DNA of 64,000 nucleotides from contig OW121851.1 of assembly GCA_933228895.1 (NCBI GenBank), forward strand, positions 129,875,624 through 129,939,623. Direction: 5' to 3'. The DNA is from Platycnemis pennipes (taxonomy: Eukaryota; Arthropoda; Insecta; Odonata; Platycnemididae). Below the pieces are notes generated by a model. That model was not told where the DNA came from. It did not search any database and saw nothing but the letters and a program-made list of their open reading frames with translations. Of the stretch, positions 12,701 to 23,666 are shown one piece after another. Each line of letters begins with the position of its first letter. Within the stretch, counting starts at the first letter, position 1. A program made the translations under genes and the position numbers.

Positions 12701-12966
12701 AGAGTAAGTCTGGTATCAAGCTGGACGGTGCTTTATTCAAAGAGTTTAATAGGAAGTGTTTACGGACTTTAAATAGTATAGACAAAAATAGCATGTCTCA
12801 GGGAAAAGATATTGCTGCTACGGTATTTTGGCTGGGAATATCTAAAATCGACTAGAAATTGCTGATCGTTTTGTGGGACATGTGCCGGTTAAATATCATG
12901 GAATAGGAATGTTGCGTGTGTTAAAAAACTGATACTCCACTTCGGTTATGAGGCAGTAACTTCATC

Positions 12967-13004
12967 AAAAGTGAAAATCTACAAGTTTGTAGATTTTCAC
13001 TTTT
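12967..13004. repeat. Perfect 18-bp inverted repeat
   Basis: AAAAGTGAAAATCTACAA and its exact reverse complement are separated by the two bases GT. Nothing around it identifies a terminator or mobile element. It is long enough to extrude as a cruciform or to be the centre of a small foldback element. Confidence 0.6.
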
Positions 13005-15799
13005 CCGAGCAACAGTGCTATATAACCTTAGTTTACATTTTTACATTGCTGGAAATCACTTCGTGCATTCGGTTGATTGACCATCATTGCTAATATCTTG
13101 GTGTCTAAAGGAGAACTTGATTGAACCTACTTTTTCTTTATCACCTGTGATGGAAATATCAAGGCATCTTTTTCCTGTTCGGAAAAGTTTTGAAAAAATA
13201 TGTAATTTTTTACTCGTAGTTTTTTCTAAAATCGGAAAAAAGGCACAATTGAGCGCTTGCCTCCTTGCCCCTCCCTTGGCATCTACTTGGAAAATCGGCT
13301 TCGACTCTTCTTTTTCCAAGTTTCACCGCAATAGTAAAAGATAGTGCAGCCAATAATTTTTCCACCCAGAGGAAGTGTAGATGAGAAACGATTTGAGCCA
13401 CATAAAAAGTGCCGGAGTGAGTTTCTTGCCAATTCCTTCTTTTCCGGCCGCTCAGCGATCTGCGTGATGCGGCTTCCGAAGCCGCGAGACTACTTCCCTT
13501 GCTCCCCGTCTCGTAGCACCGTCGCCACCGTACATTTTCGCCCAATTCGGAACCTTTGTTTTTCAGCCGTGAATATTTGCATGGCCAAATCCCACGAAGG
13601 CGTGTGATGGAAGCACTTTAGTTGACCCACTTACGGCAAGCCTATTTTTAGAAATTAGAGGATACTTCCTTATTTTCGGCGGCGCAAGGTGTGTGGGGAT
13701 GTGATAGACGGCCGCTTTGGCGTCTCCTGGACCTGCCCCAAGGCAGTGTGACCGTCAGACCTCACCTAAATATGGCTTTGCGAAAGTGAAGTGCTTAAAT
13801 GACGTATTTTAAGCCCATCAATGACTGTTTTTTTTTACAAATTATCTGGAAGGAGCGGAGGCATTTTTGTCAACATCATTTCTACAAGGTGGTGTATAGA
13901 GGCTTACGTCTCATTGCAAGAGGGCACTTAGCAAAATTTGATTCAGAGTGATCAAAAGCAGTGCATCACTGTACTCACAATTTTGCTTTAACTCAAAATT
14001 ACTCAAAAAGATTCTGACGAAGCTTTTTTACCGCGTTCAGTTGAACTAGGCATGTTTTCAAAGCAAATTCCACATTCAGTCTGGTCTGAGGACGCTAGTA
14101 GTAGAGTAGGTGAAATGTCTTCAAGATGATGCCAACACGATGGAAATACGAAAACCTGCCAACTTCAAACAGAAGTAATTTCAATTTACTCTTAGAGATA
14201 GTCCTAATTCTTTCCCATTCCACCGGAGTTCCTATTTTTAAGATTTGTAATATAAATTTTCATGTATACTTCATACCGGGTACAATATTGGAAGAACTCT
14301 TTGGTGGGCATCTGCTTTATTTATACATCTACAAATCATTTCAGAGCATGCTTTTAAAACATTTTTCATACAAATGGTGGAGACATGACTAACTATTTTT
14401 CGTATCGATATAATAACATGTTTCCCTTTTCGAAACCAAATTTCTAACAGATATAACTTTGTATTTGATCCTCTTACCATTTATATATTTTAGGTCATTT
14501 AGATTAGAAAACTATCGTACATTAAAACGATACTCCCTCGTCAAAGATATCGTGCAATCAATATTTAGCAATTAATATGCACATTATGGGATCACTTAAA
14601 TATATCAATAAGCGGTAATTCATATGAAAATTGTAGGACTCACTAGCACTCATCCAAACCAGATGTGGGGTTTTTAAATTGTGTGATACAATAAATATTT
14701 GATTCATGCATTTGAGGTATAATTTTATTGATAAGGTTACTTATTTTTACTGTGAAAATGATCATTATATAATTAATTATATGGTATATAATGCGAGATA
14801 TTCGTGCATTTTCATGAACCGCTATCACGATACTAATGAGTGATACGAAACGGGTAATTTAAGTTTGAGATTGCGCGTAAGAGAAACAATATTGATCATT
14901 TTGTTCCGAGGCGACACTTAAAGAGGCTCCACGTATATTACTTGTACAAATTGGGCCCCTAACTGATACACAAATCCAACATTAAGTCGGACGCAAATGT
15001 TTCTCCGGTACGTATGGCACCTATACATAAATGAAAGTCAAATAAAAAAATTCTAAATAATTACATATTCCAGTTTATTAGAAACTGGTGGTGACACTGT
15101 GAAAATTCGATCACACCAGTAGTTTTTTCGTACAAGCACCTACTATTGTAATATAGAATTTTACGTTGCAGAATGACATTGGAAACACATAATTACGTGG
15201 ATACTCAATATGCATATCCAGTGGATTTAATATTCTAGCATTTCCTGTAGAACTCTACAAACTTCCAATCGTCCCACATAGGTGGCATCGCAATCAGCTT
15301 CGTTTCCCCCGTTCCTTCTGGGAGGGGGGAAGCACGGTGCATTTTTGTCACAAATTCACCATAGTCAGTGATAGAGCAGTAGGATTTTGGTGAAAAAATG
15401 AGATCGAAAATGGATCCTTAATAATTCTTCCCTAATCTGGCGATGAATACATTTTTTTTAAATCCTAAATCGGTGCGGTGCAAATGTGTAACCAAAGGAG
15501 GCAAGCTTATTTCCCCTGAGAATATGTTCGCATGTGTTAATTGAAATTCAACAACGTTCATCCACTTTCAGTGCACGTTTTAATTTCTATTTCTACAAGA
15601 AAGCTGGGAAGTTCACAGTTCACATCTTAATTACGTAGATTGTTATCTCAATCCACCGCGGAGGCAAGCACAATTCTGCAGAAAGATTACGGGCATAGAA
15701 TTTTCTGGTTCACACCTTTTCGGTCGCTCTTTTCGTGAGAACATATCAAGTTTTATCTCCAAGAAAAATCCGAGCCCAGGCGCCGTAGCTGAGCTCTGT
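13005..15799. other. No recognisable gene; one GC-richer segment
   Basis: About 13050-13760 is more GC- and CpG-rich, with overlapping frames of 85 to 111 codons on both strands and a perfect GCGGCTTC/GAAGCCGC hairpin near 13470-13486. No domain was recognised. From 13760 to 15799 the sequence is plain AT-rich DNA. Confidence 0.4.
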
Positions 15800-16090
15800 C
15801 ACGGCATTTGAGAGGCGCAGTCGTACTCCCGAGGATCGGTTCAATGGGGCGACCGCAGGCAGCCGAACCCTTCCAATTCACGACCTCTTCAGAATGTCAC
15901 CGTCCCACATATCGGATTTAAATCTCCTCTTCCTCCCTAATCCTCCTTTAATCTCCTCATTTAAATCCGCTCGCTCTCTCTCTTTCGCTAATTAGCTCTT
16001 AATCGGCATGGCAACAGACAGCTGACGACCGCCGAGCTATTATGAATAAGAGTTTTTCCTGGTTAGCGGTAGGAAGTTTTCAGGGAACGG
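15800..16090. promoter_or_regulatory. Possible cis-regulatory segment (weak)
   Basis: A non-repetitive segment holds a compact set of binding-site-like words. A homeodomain palindrome GCTAATTAGC lies near 15987-15996, followed by GGCATGGCAAC (an RFX half-site-like word) and the E-box CAGCTG within about 35 bases. A CT-rich stretch precedes them. This is a composition-level observation only; such words occur by chance. Confidence 0.2.
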
Positions 16091-16149
16091 AGGAAGGATG
16101 GTGAGACATTCAACTTCAGTGCTATTCTATCTGACTATCGTCAGCTCTG

Positions 16150-16626
16150 CTATTCTGTCAGATCGCAGGTTGAACCTAAGATTTAATCTCTTAAACAAAT
16201 TCCAAGACCATATTTTCAGTGATGATGTTAAAAATATTTTGCGGACCCCAACTTACTATGGTAGTCTGGACCATAATCACAAAATTAGAGAAATTGATTG
16301 CCGAACTGGCAGATTCAAAATGTCCTTTTTTCCTCGTACTATTAGAGATATGAATAACGGGAAATATATCCAGTACGAGTGTAGCAATGGATAACATTGG
16401 TAGCTGCATGTTGATATAAGGACTTAAATCTAACCCAACTAACAGCATGTTCTTGCATGTATGCTTTGCTATTTTTATCTTTTTTTGAATAGCGTAGTTT
16501 TGAACAGTACGTATACAAGTACTAATTCTTTTTTATGCATTATATATAGTGCATGTTTGGTGAGAGTTCACCCCCTGCCACACACTTTTATGGTGGCTTG
16601 CAGGATATTATGTAGATGTATCTAAA
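16150..16626 (+). pseudogene. CR1/L2-type non-LTR 3' end (copy A)
   Basis: The plus strand reads the last part of the RT-bearing protein: LLNKFQDHIFSDDVKNILR, REIDCRTGRFKMSFFPRTIR, then DMNNGKYIQYECSNG and a stop at about 16394. SFFPRTIRDWN-like endings close the second ORF of CR1/L2/Jockey-group elements. About 160 bases of UTR follow, then the terminal hairpin CCCTGCCA/TGGTGGCTTGCAGG (16573-16604) and GTAGATGTATCT. The copy is 5'-truncated and nearly the same as the 38118-38596 tail. Confidence 0.8.
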
Positions 16627-18400
16627 CGGAATTTGCAAATGGGCTCTCGGTTTATCCTCCCATACCATGGACGGATCACTAAGCTTGAAGTGCACTCCCT
16701 AAAGTACTCTAATCAGAGACCAACGAAACATTTCTATCACTGCCCGGTTTCGAAATCAGTCCCACGGGATGGGAGCCAGGATTCTAGTCAGCAAAGCAAG
16801 CGCGCTCCTTTTCACCAATTGGTTTCTCCTTTCCCAACTCTGCTGCCCCGAAGAAAGCCGCAAATCAAGATCCTGAACGTGCCCTGAACCCCCTCCTCCC
16901 CCAGCAATCTCCACTTCCCCTCCCCGCCTTCACCCTCTCCTGCATTCCTCCTGACCGCCGCTCCACCATGCGACACGATCTCACATCACACATCAGTAGC
17001 TGGCGATGCTCGATTAGAACTGCACTTGCATGGAAGTGCCGGCCGCTCTCATACTCTGGAACGGCTGAATCTTTCGCGAAATCTAGGGTCACAACGGATG
17101 CCATATTTAGATGCATCCGATATCTCCACTTTGGCTTTTTGCTAGTCGAAGATAAAGGATAGATATTTTTATTCCTTGGAAATACGAAATATACCATTTT
17201 TTTGACGACGTTTTTATTTACCAAAAGTCCTTCCTTCCGTTATCAATACTACATTGAAAGATTGCCGCGAATCGTCATTTATTTTTATATTAATTACAGA
17301 AGAAGCAACCTAAAATTGGGGATTGAATTACCTCTCAGGTTCGAAATAATACTATTTGCTCATATATCCTTCGTTTTAAAAGCAAAGTCAAATAGTAAAC
17401 TTAGGTAAAAAAAAGTTTCACCCTCGGTCGTATAGTGCGGGTATAGTTACCTGCGGGTAACATGTCTGTCTTTTTTTTCGAATGCAATAGAAATAAATGA
17501 AAAGTGTATCATTTCGGGGCTATTTCCTTTCTCAAAGAGCCTTTCAAACTAGAATTAAACCGTCTGATTATTAAGTGTAGAGCAGATCAAGAGTGTGGGG
17601 AGTTCCTTAACCTTTGACTCATTTTGGTTCCCAAAACGATCTGGTGCCCATGAAAATGATTCTTCTTGGACTTACGCTGGACTGGCTAAGAGTCCCCTCC
17701 CCGATTTTAGCACGGAACCTCTGATCGATATCGCAACGTTTTACCAACTGGGCAATGATGCAGACATTTTTTTAATCTCTTCACCAATATTATTTTCCGA
17801 TTCCCGGAAATATTTAACGAGAGTGCTTTATGCACACCGTTTTGAAGCTATCTCTAACGTGAAACATTAGCTTTTACGCCATAGTGTTAGAGAGAGAAAA
17901 TTACATAAGTGTGAAATTCTCACTGTTTTTTCTGTGGGCAACGAATCAAATTATTTCATTCTGATGAGGAAAGTGTTCCGTGCCAAATACACCCGTTCAT
18001 TCAGGGCCTCACACTTCTGGGCGGTGGTGTCAGCTTCAGCGGGGCGGACGGAAATAGGGGGAGTGAGGGGGAGAAGTGAAGCGAGTGATCAAAGGGGCTG
18101 GAGTACATCGAAGGGATGATCCCGGAAACGAAACCACGGGAAGCCGAGTGGAGAGAAAATTCCTCACAAGCGAATATGAACTTCAGTTTTGTTCCAACTT
18201 CCATGATATTCACCACACTTACTCCGAAAACAATCAATTTACCTCCCAAGCTTCATATAACGAAATTCAGTTCATCACCATCACAGTATTTATACGAGCC
18301 TAAGACTACCAATAGTGCATTCTTACAGGGATCCTAGCGATCATTACATTGCAAAATTAATTGTTTCAGGCGTAACTTTGTGGAAGTCCAAAATATTCTC
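16627..18400. other. No recognisable gene
   Basis: Mostly AT-rich. A GC- and pyrimidine-rich patch at 16880-16990 and a purine-rich patch at 18030-18130 create open frames on both strands, including 119 codons at 16865-17224. None shows a recognisable domain. Confidence 0.4.
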
Positions 18401-18577
18401 AAGGAATGTAAAACTTAGTATTTCCACACAAACGATTTACATCGGCACGTCCGATTTCACCTGCTAGGGCATCATCAGGTACATGGCACATCATGGTACC
18501 TAATGATGCCCTAGCAGGTGAAATCGGTCGTGCCAGTGTATAACGTTTGTGTGGAAATGCTAAGTTTTACTTTCCTT
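18401..18577. repeat. PLE-type inverted terminal repeats, head to head
   Basis: Two imperfect arms of about 85-88 bases face each other around 18489. The outer ends are AAGGAATGTAAAACTTAG and the complement of CTAAGTTTTACTTTCCTT. The left arm on the minus strand has a hammerhead-like core CTGATGA, a CCT/AGG stem and GAAA. The right arm on the plus strand has the same core as TAATGATG...GAAA. The cores are followed by CGGACGTGCC and CGGTCGTGCC. The arms differ at several sites, so the structure is old and real rather than an assembly mirror. It is read as a PLE reduced to its inverted terminal repeats. Confidence 0.65.
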
Positions 18578-19879
18578 GCGAATCATTCCATCAATCCACC
18601 TCGTTATTTTTGGACGTATTTGGATTTTTCTACGGAGTTCCCTATTTGACATGATCTTTTTGGTAGTTCAATACGCGTAAAAAAAAGAAAATTCCGTCCG
18701 TCTTCCTTAATTTCTGTGATACCTCGGTCATATTGTACTTTCTTCAACATGCAAAATACTTCACCGCCGAGTTATTGAAGGGTTAGGTTTATGAATGGCA
18801 ATTAGATTATTAATAATGTATTTATTAGGTCATGACTGAGAATCAACTGTCCCTTCGGCAATCTAACGCCTAATGGGTGATCAGAACATGAAAAATGTTA
18901 GGCAGTCACCAATTTATCATTAAAATAGGTTTGATAGCTAATCAAAACTATTTGCATTGCAATAGAGGACGGAGAACGAAATATTTGTATAGTAAAAAAA
19001 TATCTTTCAGGCTGCATTTCCATTCCTAACACAAAAAAGCCAAGATTTCAATACCATAGTCATGGGATCACATGCTAATGATAAAGCATTTTTGAGGCAT
19101 GATATATGTTGAATCTAATAATAGGAATTGGATGATACCTTCCCAGATGAAAACGTTTGGGTTTATGAGAGTCGAAGAGCAGCATAAAGGTCTCACTACA
19201 AATTATGAAAAGCCCGGAAAATGAAACAATTTTAACCAAAAATGCCGGGAGGAGAATCAACACGCCAAAAATCGAATTATTCCACTCAGAAATTCATTAT
19301 CATACACCAAAACGCAAAGACCGGTGGCACTGCTTGGAGGGAATAAGGAAAATGACCGAAGACACTGATAAACAAAATCTGCGTACGAAAGTTAAACATC
19401 TCACGTAGGATGAATGAAATACAAAATTCTTTAAAATTACTTTTAGCGGTTTGTGGATAGTTTCTCACTACCATTCCTCATTTATGTGGGTCAAACGTTA
19501 CTGTCCTGCTTATCTAAATCATGTGCCTTACATCGAATCCTTTTTAAAACTTCATGATAATCAGAGCATCTAATTCATTTTTCCCTTCTCTAGCGTCATT
19601 CTCTCTCTCGCATTTTTCAATATTCCATTACATCTGAAAAAATTCTCCAAACACTCCTTGGGGCCTTCTAATTTCTCCACCCTTCCTCACCTAGCATATT
19701 CAGCCATATCTCATTTTCCTTCTTCTCTATTCAGCTAACCTACACCATTCCTCTCCAGATACATTAAAACTCTCCAGCTTCAGAGCATCCTCTACCCTTA
19801 AGGGAATGATTTTGGAAAACATCAATCAACACTTTTGACCAATACTTCCTTTTTGCCTCCACTTTGTACATAATCATCA
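18578..19879. other. No recognisable gene
   Basis: AT-rich spacer. The 19520-19800 part is pyrimidine-rich and resembles the flank of the RT tail that follows on the minus strand, but no reading frame can be followed. Confidence 0.4.
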
Positions 19880-20225
19880 TCGGTTAACAATTTTATGATC
19901 GGTTCGACGCAGCCCTCCGTTTGATTCTTCTATCGGTCAACCTGACGCATTATATATTGACGTAATTCTTCTCTTTCAGATCCTTCACGACCTGTTCCAT
20001 AATCTCAATAAGAGGCCTTCCTTTGCCGTTCTTCCCGTTCACTTTTCCCCCGACGATTGTCTTTATCAGGCCATCGTGTCTAATAGGATGTGGCCCATTA
20101 AGTTGTCCCGTCTTCTTTTCCGAGTTTTCAGCGGACTTCTCTTTTCTCCATCTCTTCTTGAAACTTCTTCGTTTGTAACTCGGGCAAACCATCTTCATCA
20201 TTCTTTGGTAACTTCGTACATAAGA
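19880..20225 (-). pseudogene. Carboxyl end of L1/R1-like RT protein
   Basis: The minus strand has a 98-codon frame with PIRHDGLIKTIV, GKVNGKNGKGRPLIEIMEQV and VKDLKEKNYVNI. This is the well-known post-RT pattern GH.LRHDGL.KT..EGK..G...RGRPR..Y..QV.KD. After a stop it continues LTDRRIKRRAASN and a TGATGATTATG tail. It is the best-preserved carboxyl end of this family in the window. The RT core is absent (5' truncation). Confidence 0.75.
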
Positions 20226-21299
20226 ATTAAAGAATGCTGAAGACATGCAAACAAAAGGGGCTATAGTGAGCGCATAGCGTGGAAGGCAAAATCACAAGGT
20301 TTCAAAAACATAAACTCATAACTGTAGCGTCGACTGGCATTTCTACACTCGTTATCGCTCGCTATTTTCCCCGTCCAAGTCGTTACAGCCTCCTTGAGAA
20401 GAATATTGGCCATTGAGATGTAAGGCAAGTGTCTTTGGAGATGTTTGAGTGACGCAAGGTGCTTCTGGAGAAGGAAGGAAACGAGAGTTTTGAGGCGAAA
20501 AATAAATTGGAGGCGAGTCGGGGGTGGGGGATGCGCACTGGAGTGGAAGGGATCGAGGGGGTGGGTGGGGGAAAAGGGGGAGACATAGAATGAGGGAAAA
20601 AGAATGAGACGGGATAGAGGAGGGTTGGATTGAGTGGTACTGGAGAATTCAAACGTTCGTGCGAAATAATAGGGGAGCTGGGGACATCTTGAAGGCTTGT
20701 GCGTGAGGGATTTCAAGATCGGCAGGAGTGGCATACAGCTGACTTCCAAGAAGTTCAAAAATGTATTCAAGATTTTATAAAATCGATCCTATCGAATCAT
20801 TCGGCAGCACCTCCTTTTAAGCACAGATGAACAACTTTCTGCCCGCCAGCGGTTTTATTGATTTAGAACCAAACAAAGCATGAATTTTTAACAAGTGGCA
20901 GCAGTCTTGGATTTCAAGTGTTCCAACGGCTACATTTACGTCAAACCACATGAGCAAGACTTAATACTGAGTTAAAATTCAACAATGATACCCGAGATTA
21001 GATTCAAAATCATGACCTGAAATTTGAGAACAAGTATACCATCCCATCTCGGGCAAGAGTGTTATATTTGCCTCCGCTTTAAGTTACCCACTAAACTACC
21101 ATTAAAGCATGATTTTGGTATAGAACTGTTGGACGCTTCTGGATTTAGAATGGTGTTCCATCCGACACTTGACATATTTCCTTGTACACTATAGAAAGAG
21201 CGTGTGCAATGGCTAATAGCCGAGCCAAGGGAAGAAAAGAAGAAAAAAGAATTATGAAACGAGCAAATGCGTTAGCAAAATCGTATTTGGTTTAGGTGT
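20226..21299. other. No recognisable gene; purine-rich strand bias
   Basis: A purine-rich run on the plus strand (20510-20640) produces a 169-codon proline- and serine-rich frame on the minus strand (20261-20770). It has no recognisable domain and its composition follows the strand bias, so it is not called as a gene. Confidence 0.4.
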
Positions 21300-21440
21300 G
21301 CCGACTACTCCGTAGCTTATTCCGTACCATTTAACCCACGCTTTGTCCTGAGACGAATGCGACATAGACGCCCGAACAGGGATTCGAATCTGTGACCTGT
21401 GGGTTTCCATGCTAGCACGTTAACGTGACTGGGGCAAAAA
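21300..21440 (-). repeat. tRNA-derived SINE head (minus strand)
   Basis: Read on the minus strand, the segment contains a B-box-like CAGATTCGAATCCCTG, the T-arm of a tRNA, about 30 bases after TGCTAGCATGG. It does not fold into a full tRNA with an acceptor stem. It is best explained as a SINE head or decayed tRNA copy next to the clearer SINE at 21640-21895. Confidence 0.45.
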
Positions 21441-21639
21441 GAGAGAAGTCTGTTCCATTACGGCTGGTGCCCCTGCTTTCAGGGTTCATATGTCAACCTG
21501 GAATGGCGATTCGTGGTTGCGGTCCTACCTCCCTGGCATTAGAAGCAAAGTGTCCAGGGGAAGAAAATACCTATCGTGTTTTCAAGTCTGTATCCGATTT
21601 GATAGGCACTTCAGGCCGGAAGGAAAGGTGTGAGAATGA

Positions 21640-21895
21640 GTGGAACTGAGGAAGGGTGGGGAGAAACCCAGCGTCGGCATTAGCCGGCTCTTAACGAAAA
21701 GGCGCCTAGGGGACCACGGCTTAACGTCCCATACGACGGACGGAGTACTTTACTCGAATGTTATCCACAAAACACTCAAGTGGGAGCCGGATGACAACTG
21801 AAAAGTATCTGCTAGCGACGGGTTTCGAACCCGGACCCTCAAGGTGAGAGGCCAATACCCTAACCACTACACCAACCTTGCCAGGCGATATATGC
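21640..21895 (-). repeat. tRNA-Glu-derived SINE (copy A)
   Basis: On the minus strand it starts with GGTGTAGTGGTTAG (A box), CCTCTCACC (an anticodon-loop-like CTC) and GGTCCGGGTTCGAAACCC (B box). This is very close to a glutamate tRNA body. The remainder contains GACGGAGTACT complements, ACGTCCCAT, GGCGCC and the GCCGACGCTGGGTTTCTCC word. It shares its body with the plus-strand copy at 32083-32408. SINEs of this kind use RNA polymerase III internal promoters and borrow LINE machinery. Confidence 0.75.
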
Positions 21896-22539
21896 ACGCA
21901 CCCAATCCTCCATTTATAGCGAGCTGCCCCGAATCCTCCCGCTAACGTCTGGCTGGGTCCCCATGTGTGAGTACAGGACAAACAGTGGCATTGTATTCCA
22001 GTCCAATGGGTCGCCACACCCCCCTTGCTTGAGCGTGTCATCGACGGGTTCTTTCAGTGAGAAGCGAGCCGATATATGGGGGGCACGAACAGAGGAAGAG
22101 ATGGGGTCAAATAGCGGGTCACATACAGTGGCCGAGGGGAAAATGCATGGAATACGAGCGGCGAGAATACTGCCTTCCTACCCATAAGACTAGCGGCTCT
22201 AGCCCTCAACTTGCAACGGACCACGGAATCCAGGTCAGTAACAGACCGGTCTCCCAACCAAAGGGTACCAGGTTTGAAATCCTCCTTGGACATGAATGTT
22301 GTATTTGTCTTTGTCTAAAGAATTTATGTTAGAGGGTGGGAACTAACCTGACGCGTTGGAGACCCTAATAACCAATTCTACTGTCCGAGTTCAACCAGTT
22401 ATTTTATTCACAAGAGGTATTTGATAGAAGATACCTTGCGAAGGGCTTTTGAACTCCATCACCCTGTCCGCAATTTCCGGCACCTTTCGTTAAGAACAGG
22501 CGCCCATGTCATTCCTTCCTCCTGACCTCAGTTCAATGC
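21896..22539. other. Spacer with possible SINE remnants
   Basis: Around 22120-22285 a GTGGCCGAGGGG word and a CCAGGTTTGAAATCCTCC word look like A-box and B-box remnants. Around 22480-22505 GGCACCTTTCGTTAAG matches the SINE body at about 32260. No gene is recognised. Confidence 0.35.
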
Positions 22540-22921
22540 TTACAAGCTCCCCCTGCAATCTGAAGACTGATAAACTTTGAAGCTTGGAAGGGCAGTGATA
22601 GTTAGGGGAAATGTTAGAGTATAAAAAAAAGCAAAACCGCTGGGACCCTCGCCACCACTGCGAAGGGTCAGCAGGGCCAGTGGCCGCATTGAGGGCTCAA
22701 TGCAACGCCCTCCCTTCCCCCTGACCTCGTGCCGCGACTTCTTACCCTCTGCGGAGGAGTGGACGGCACCACACCCAGGCCGTGTGTGCAAGAGAGGGGT
22801 CAGGGGGCCACGGGAAGTGTGAGCCGAGAGGCCCGCTCACTTTGATCCGCTTTCGGGGCCTCGGGATTGCAGGGCGAGGGAGGGGAGGGGCCGGGGGAGG
22901 TGGAAGGGGAGAGAAGAAGGT

Positions 22922-23075
22922 GGGGGGGGGGGGGGGGGGAAGAGGGGTCCTCGCGTGTGCCCTGCGTTCGACCGACACGGCACGCCGCCGCTGCACGCCC
23001 CCCCCCCCCACCCACTCCCCCCCTCCTCAGCCCCTCCCCCACCCTCGACGCGCAAAAATCCCCCCCCACCCCCCC
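22922..23075. repeat. Poly-G tract followed by poly-C tracts
   Basis: An uninterrupted run of 18 G is followed 58 bases later by a 12-base C run (22998-23009), and further C runs reach 23075. The two classes could pair with each other, or form a quadruplex on the G strand. Confidence 0.8.
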
Positions 23076-23609
23076 CCCATTAACGTACACATGTACACAT
23101 CATTATGACCGTACATATCCATGCACCTACATCCATTCGACTAAATATATACCTAAGGACTAAAATACACAGCTGAGTTGCTTGCGCGCGTGTACGTTTT
23201 TCTTTTTTAGTTCCGCGATCGAACGTGGAATGATCGAAGCTCACGTCCGCGGGAGTTGAAAAAAAAAAAATTGAACAAAAGCAGGGCGAAGAAAATGAAG
23301 CGGGCCCTCTCTTTGCACACGACCCTAGTCACGCGACGGGGGCGAATCGGCCCCCGTCGGACCCTTTGGGGCACGTGCGTGCCTTCCGGGACGATTGGGG
23401 CAGGGCGGGGGTTGCCGGGACGGGGTCGGCGGAGGCCCTCCACCGCCCGTACTCACCTTCTGGCCGGGGCCCTCTCCTCCCGAGAGCGACGCACTCCTCC
23501 TCCGAGGGCAGCAACTCGTTCCCCCCCGGCCCCAAAGGACGAAGGGCCGGCGAAGGCCTCTCCTTTGGGCAGCGCGAACACTGGATGTCGGTCGACCGGG
23601 CGGCAGCGG

Positions 23610-23666
23610 TCTCTCTCTCTCTCCCTTTCTCTCTCTCCCTTTCTCGCTCCCTCTCTCTCTCCCTCG
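23610..23666. repeat. CT-rich microsatellite
   Basis: An imperfect (CT)n tract with interspersed CCCTTT and CGCTCC blocks lies inside the CpG-rich island. CT/GA tracts are common near insect promoters, where GAGA-binding proteins act. That role is inferred only. Confidence 0.75.

Noticed and set aside
20261..20770. 169-codon minus-strand frame as a host gene
   Set aside because: It is produced by a purine-rich plus strand, is Ser/Pro-rich and has no recognisable domain or splice context.
21825..21895. Functional glutamate tRNA gene on the minus strand
   Set aside because: The A and B boxes are good, but the acceptor ends do not pair and the shared SINE body follows directly.
23610..23666. 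CRISPR array or satellite
   Set aside because: It is a simple CT microsatellite without spacers. No repeat-spacer pattern exists anywhere in the window.
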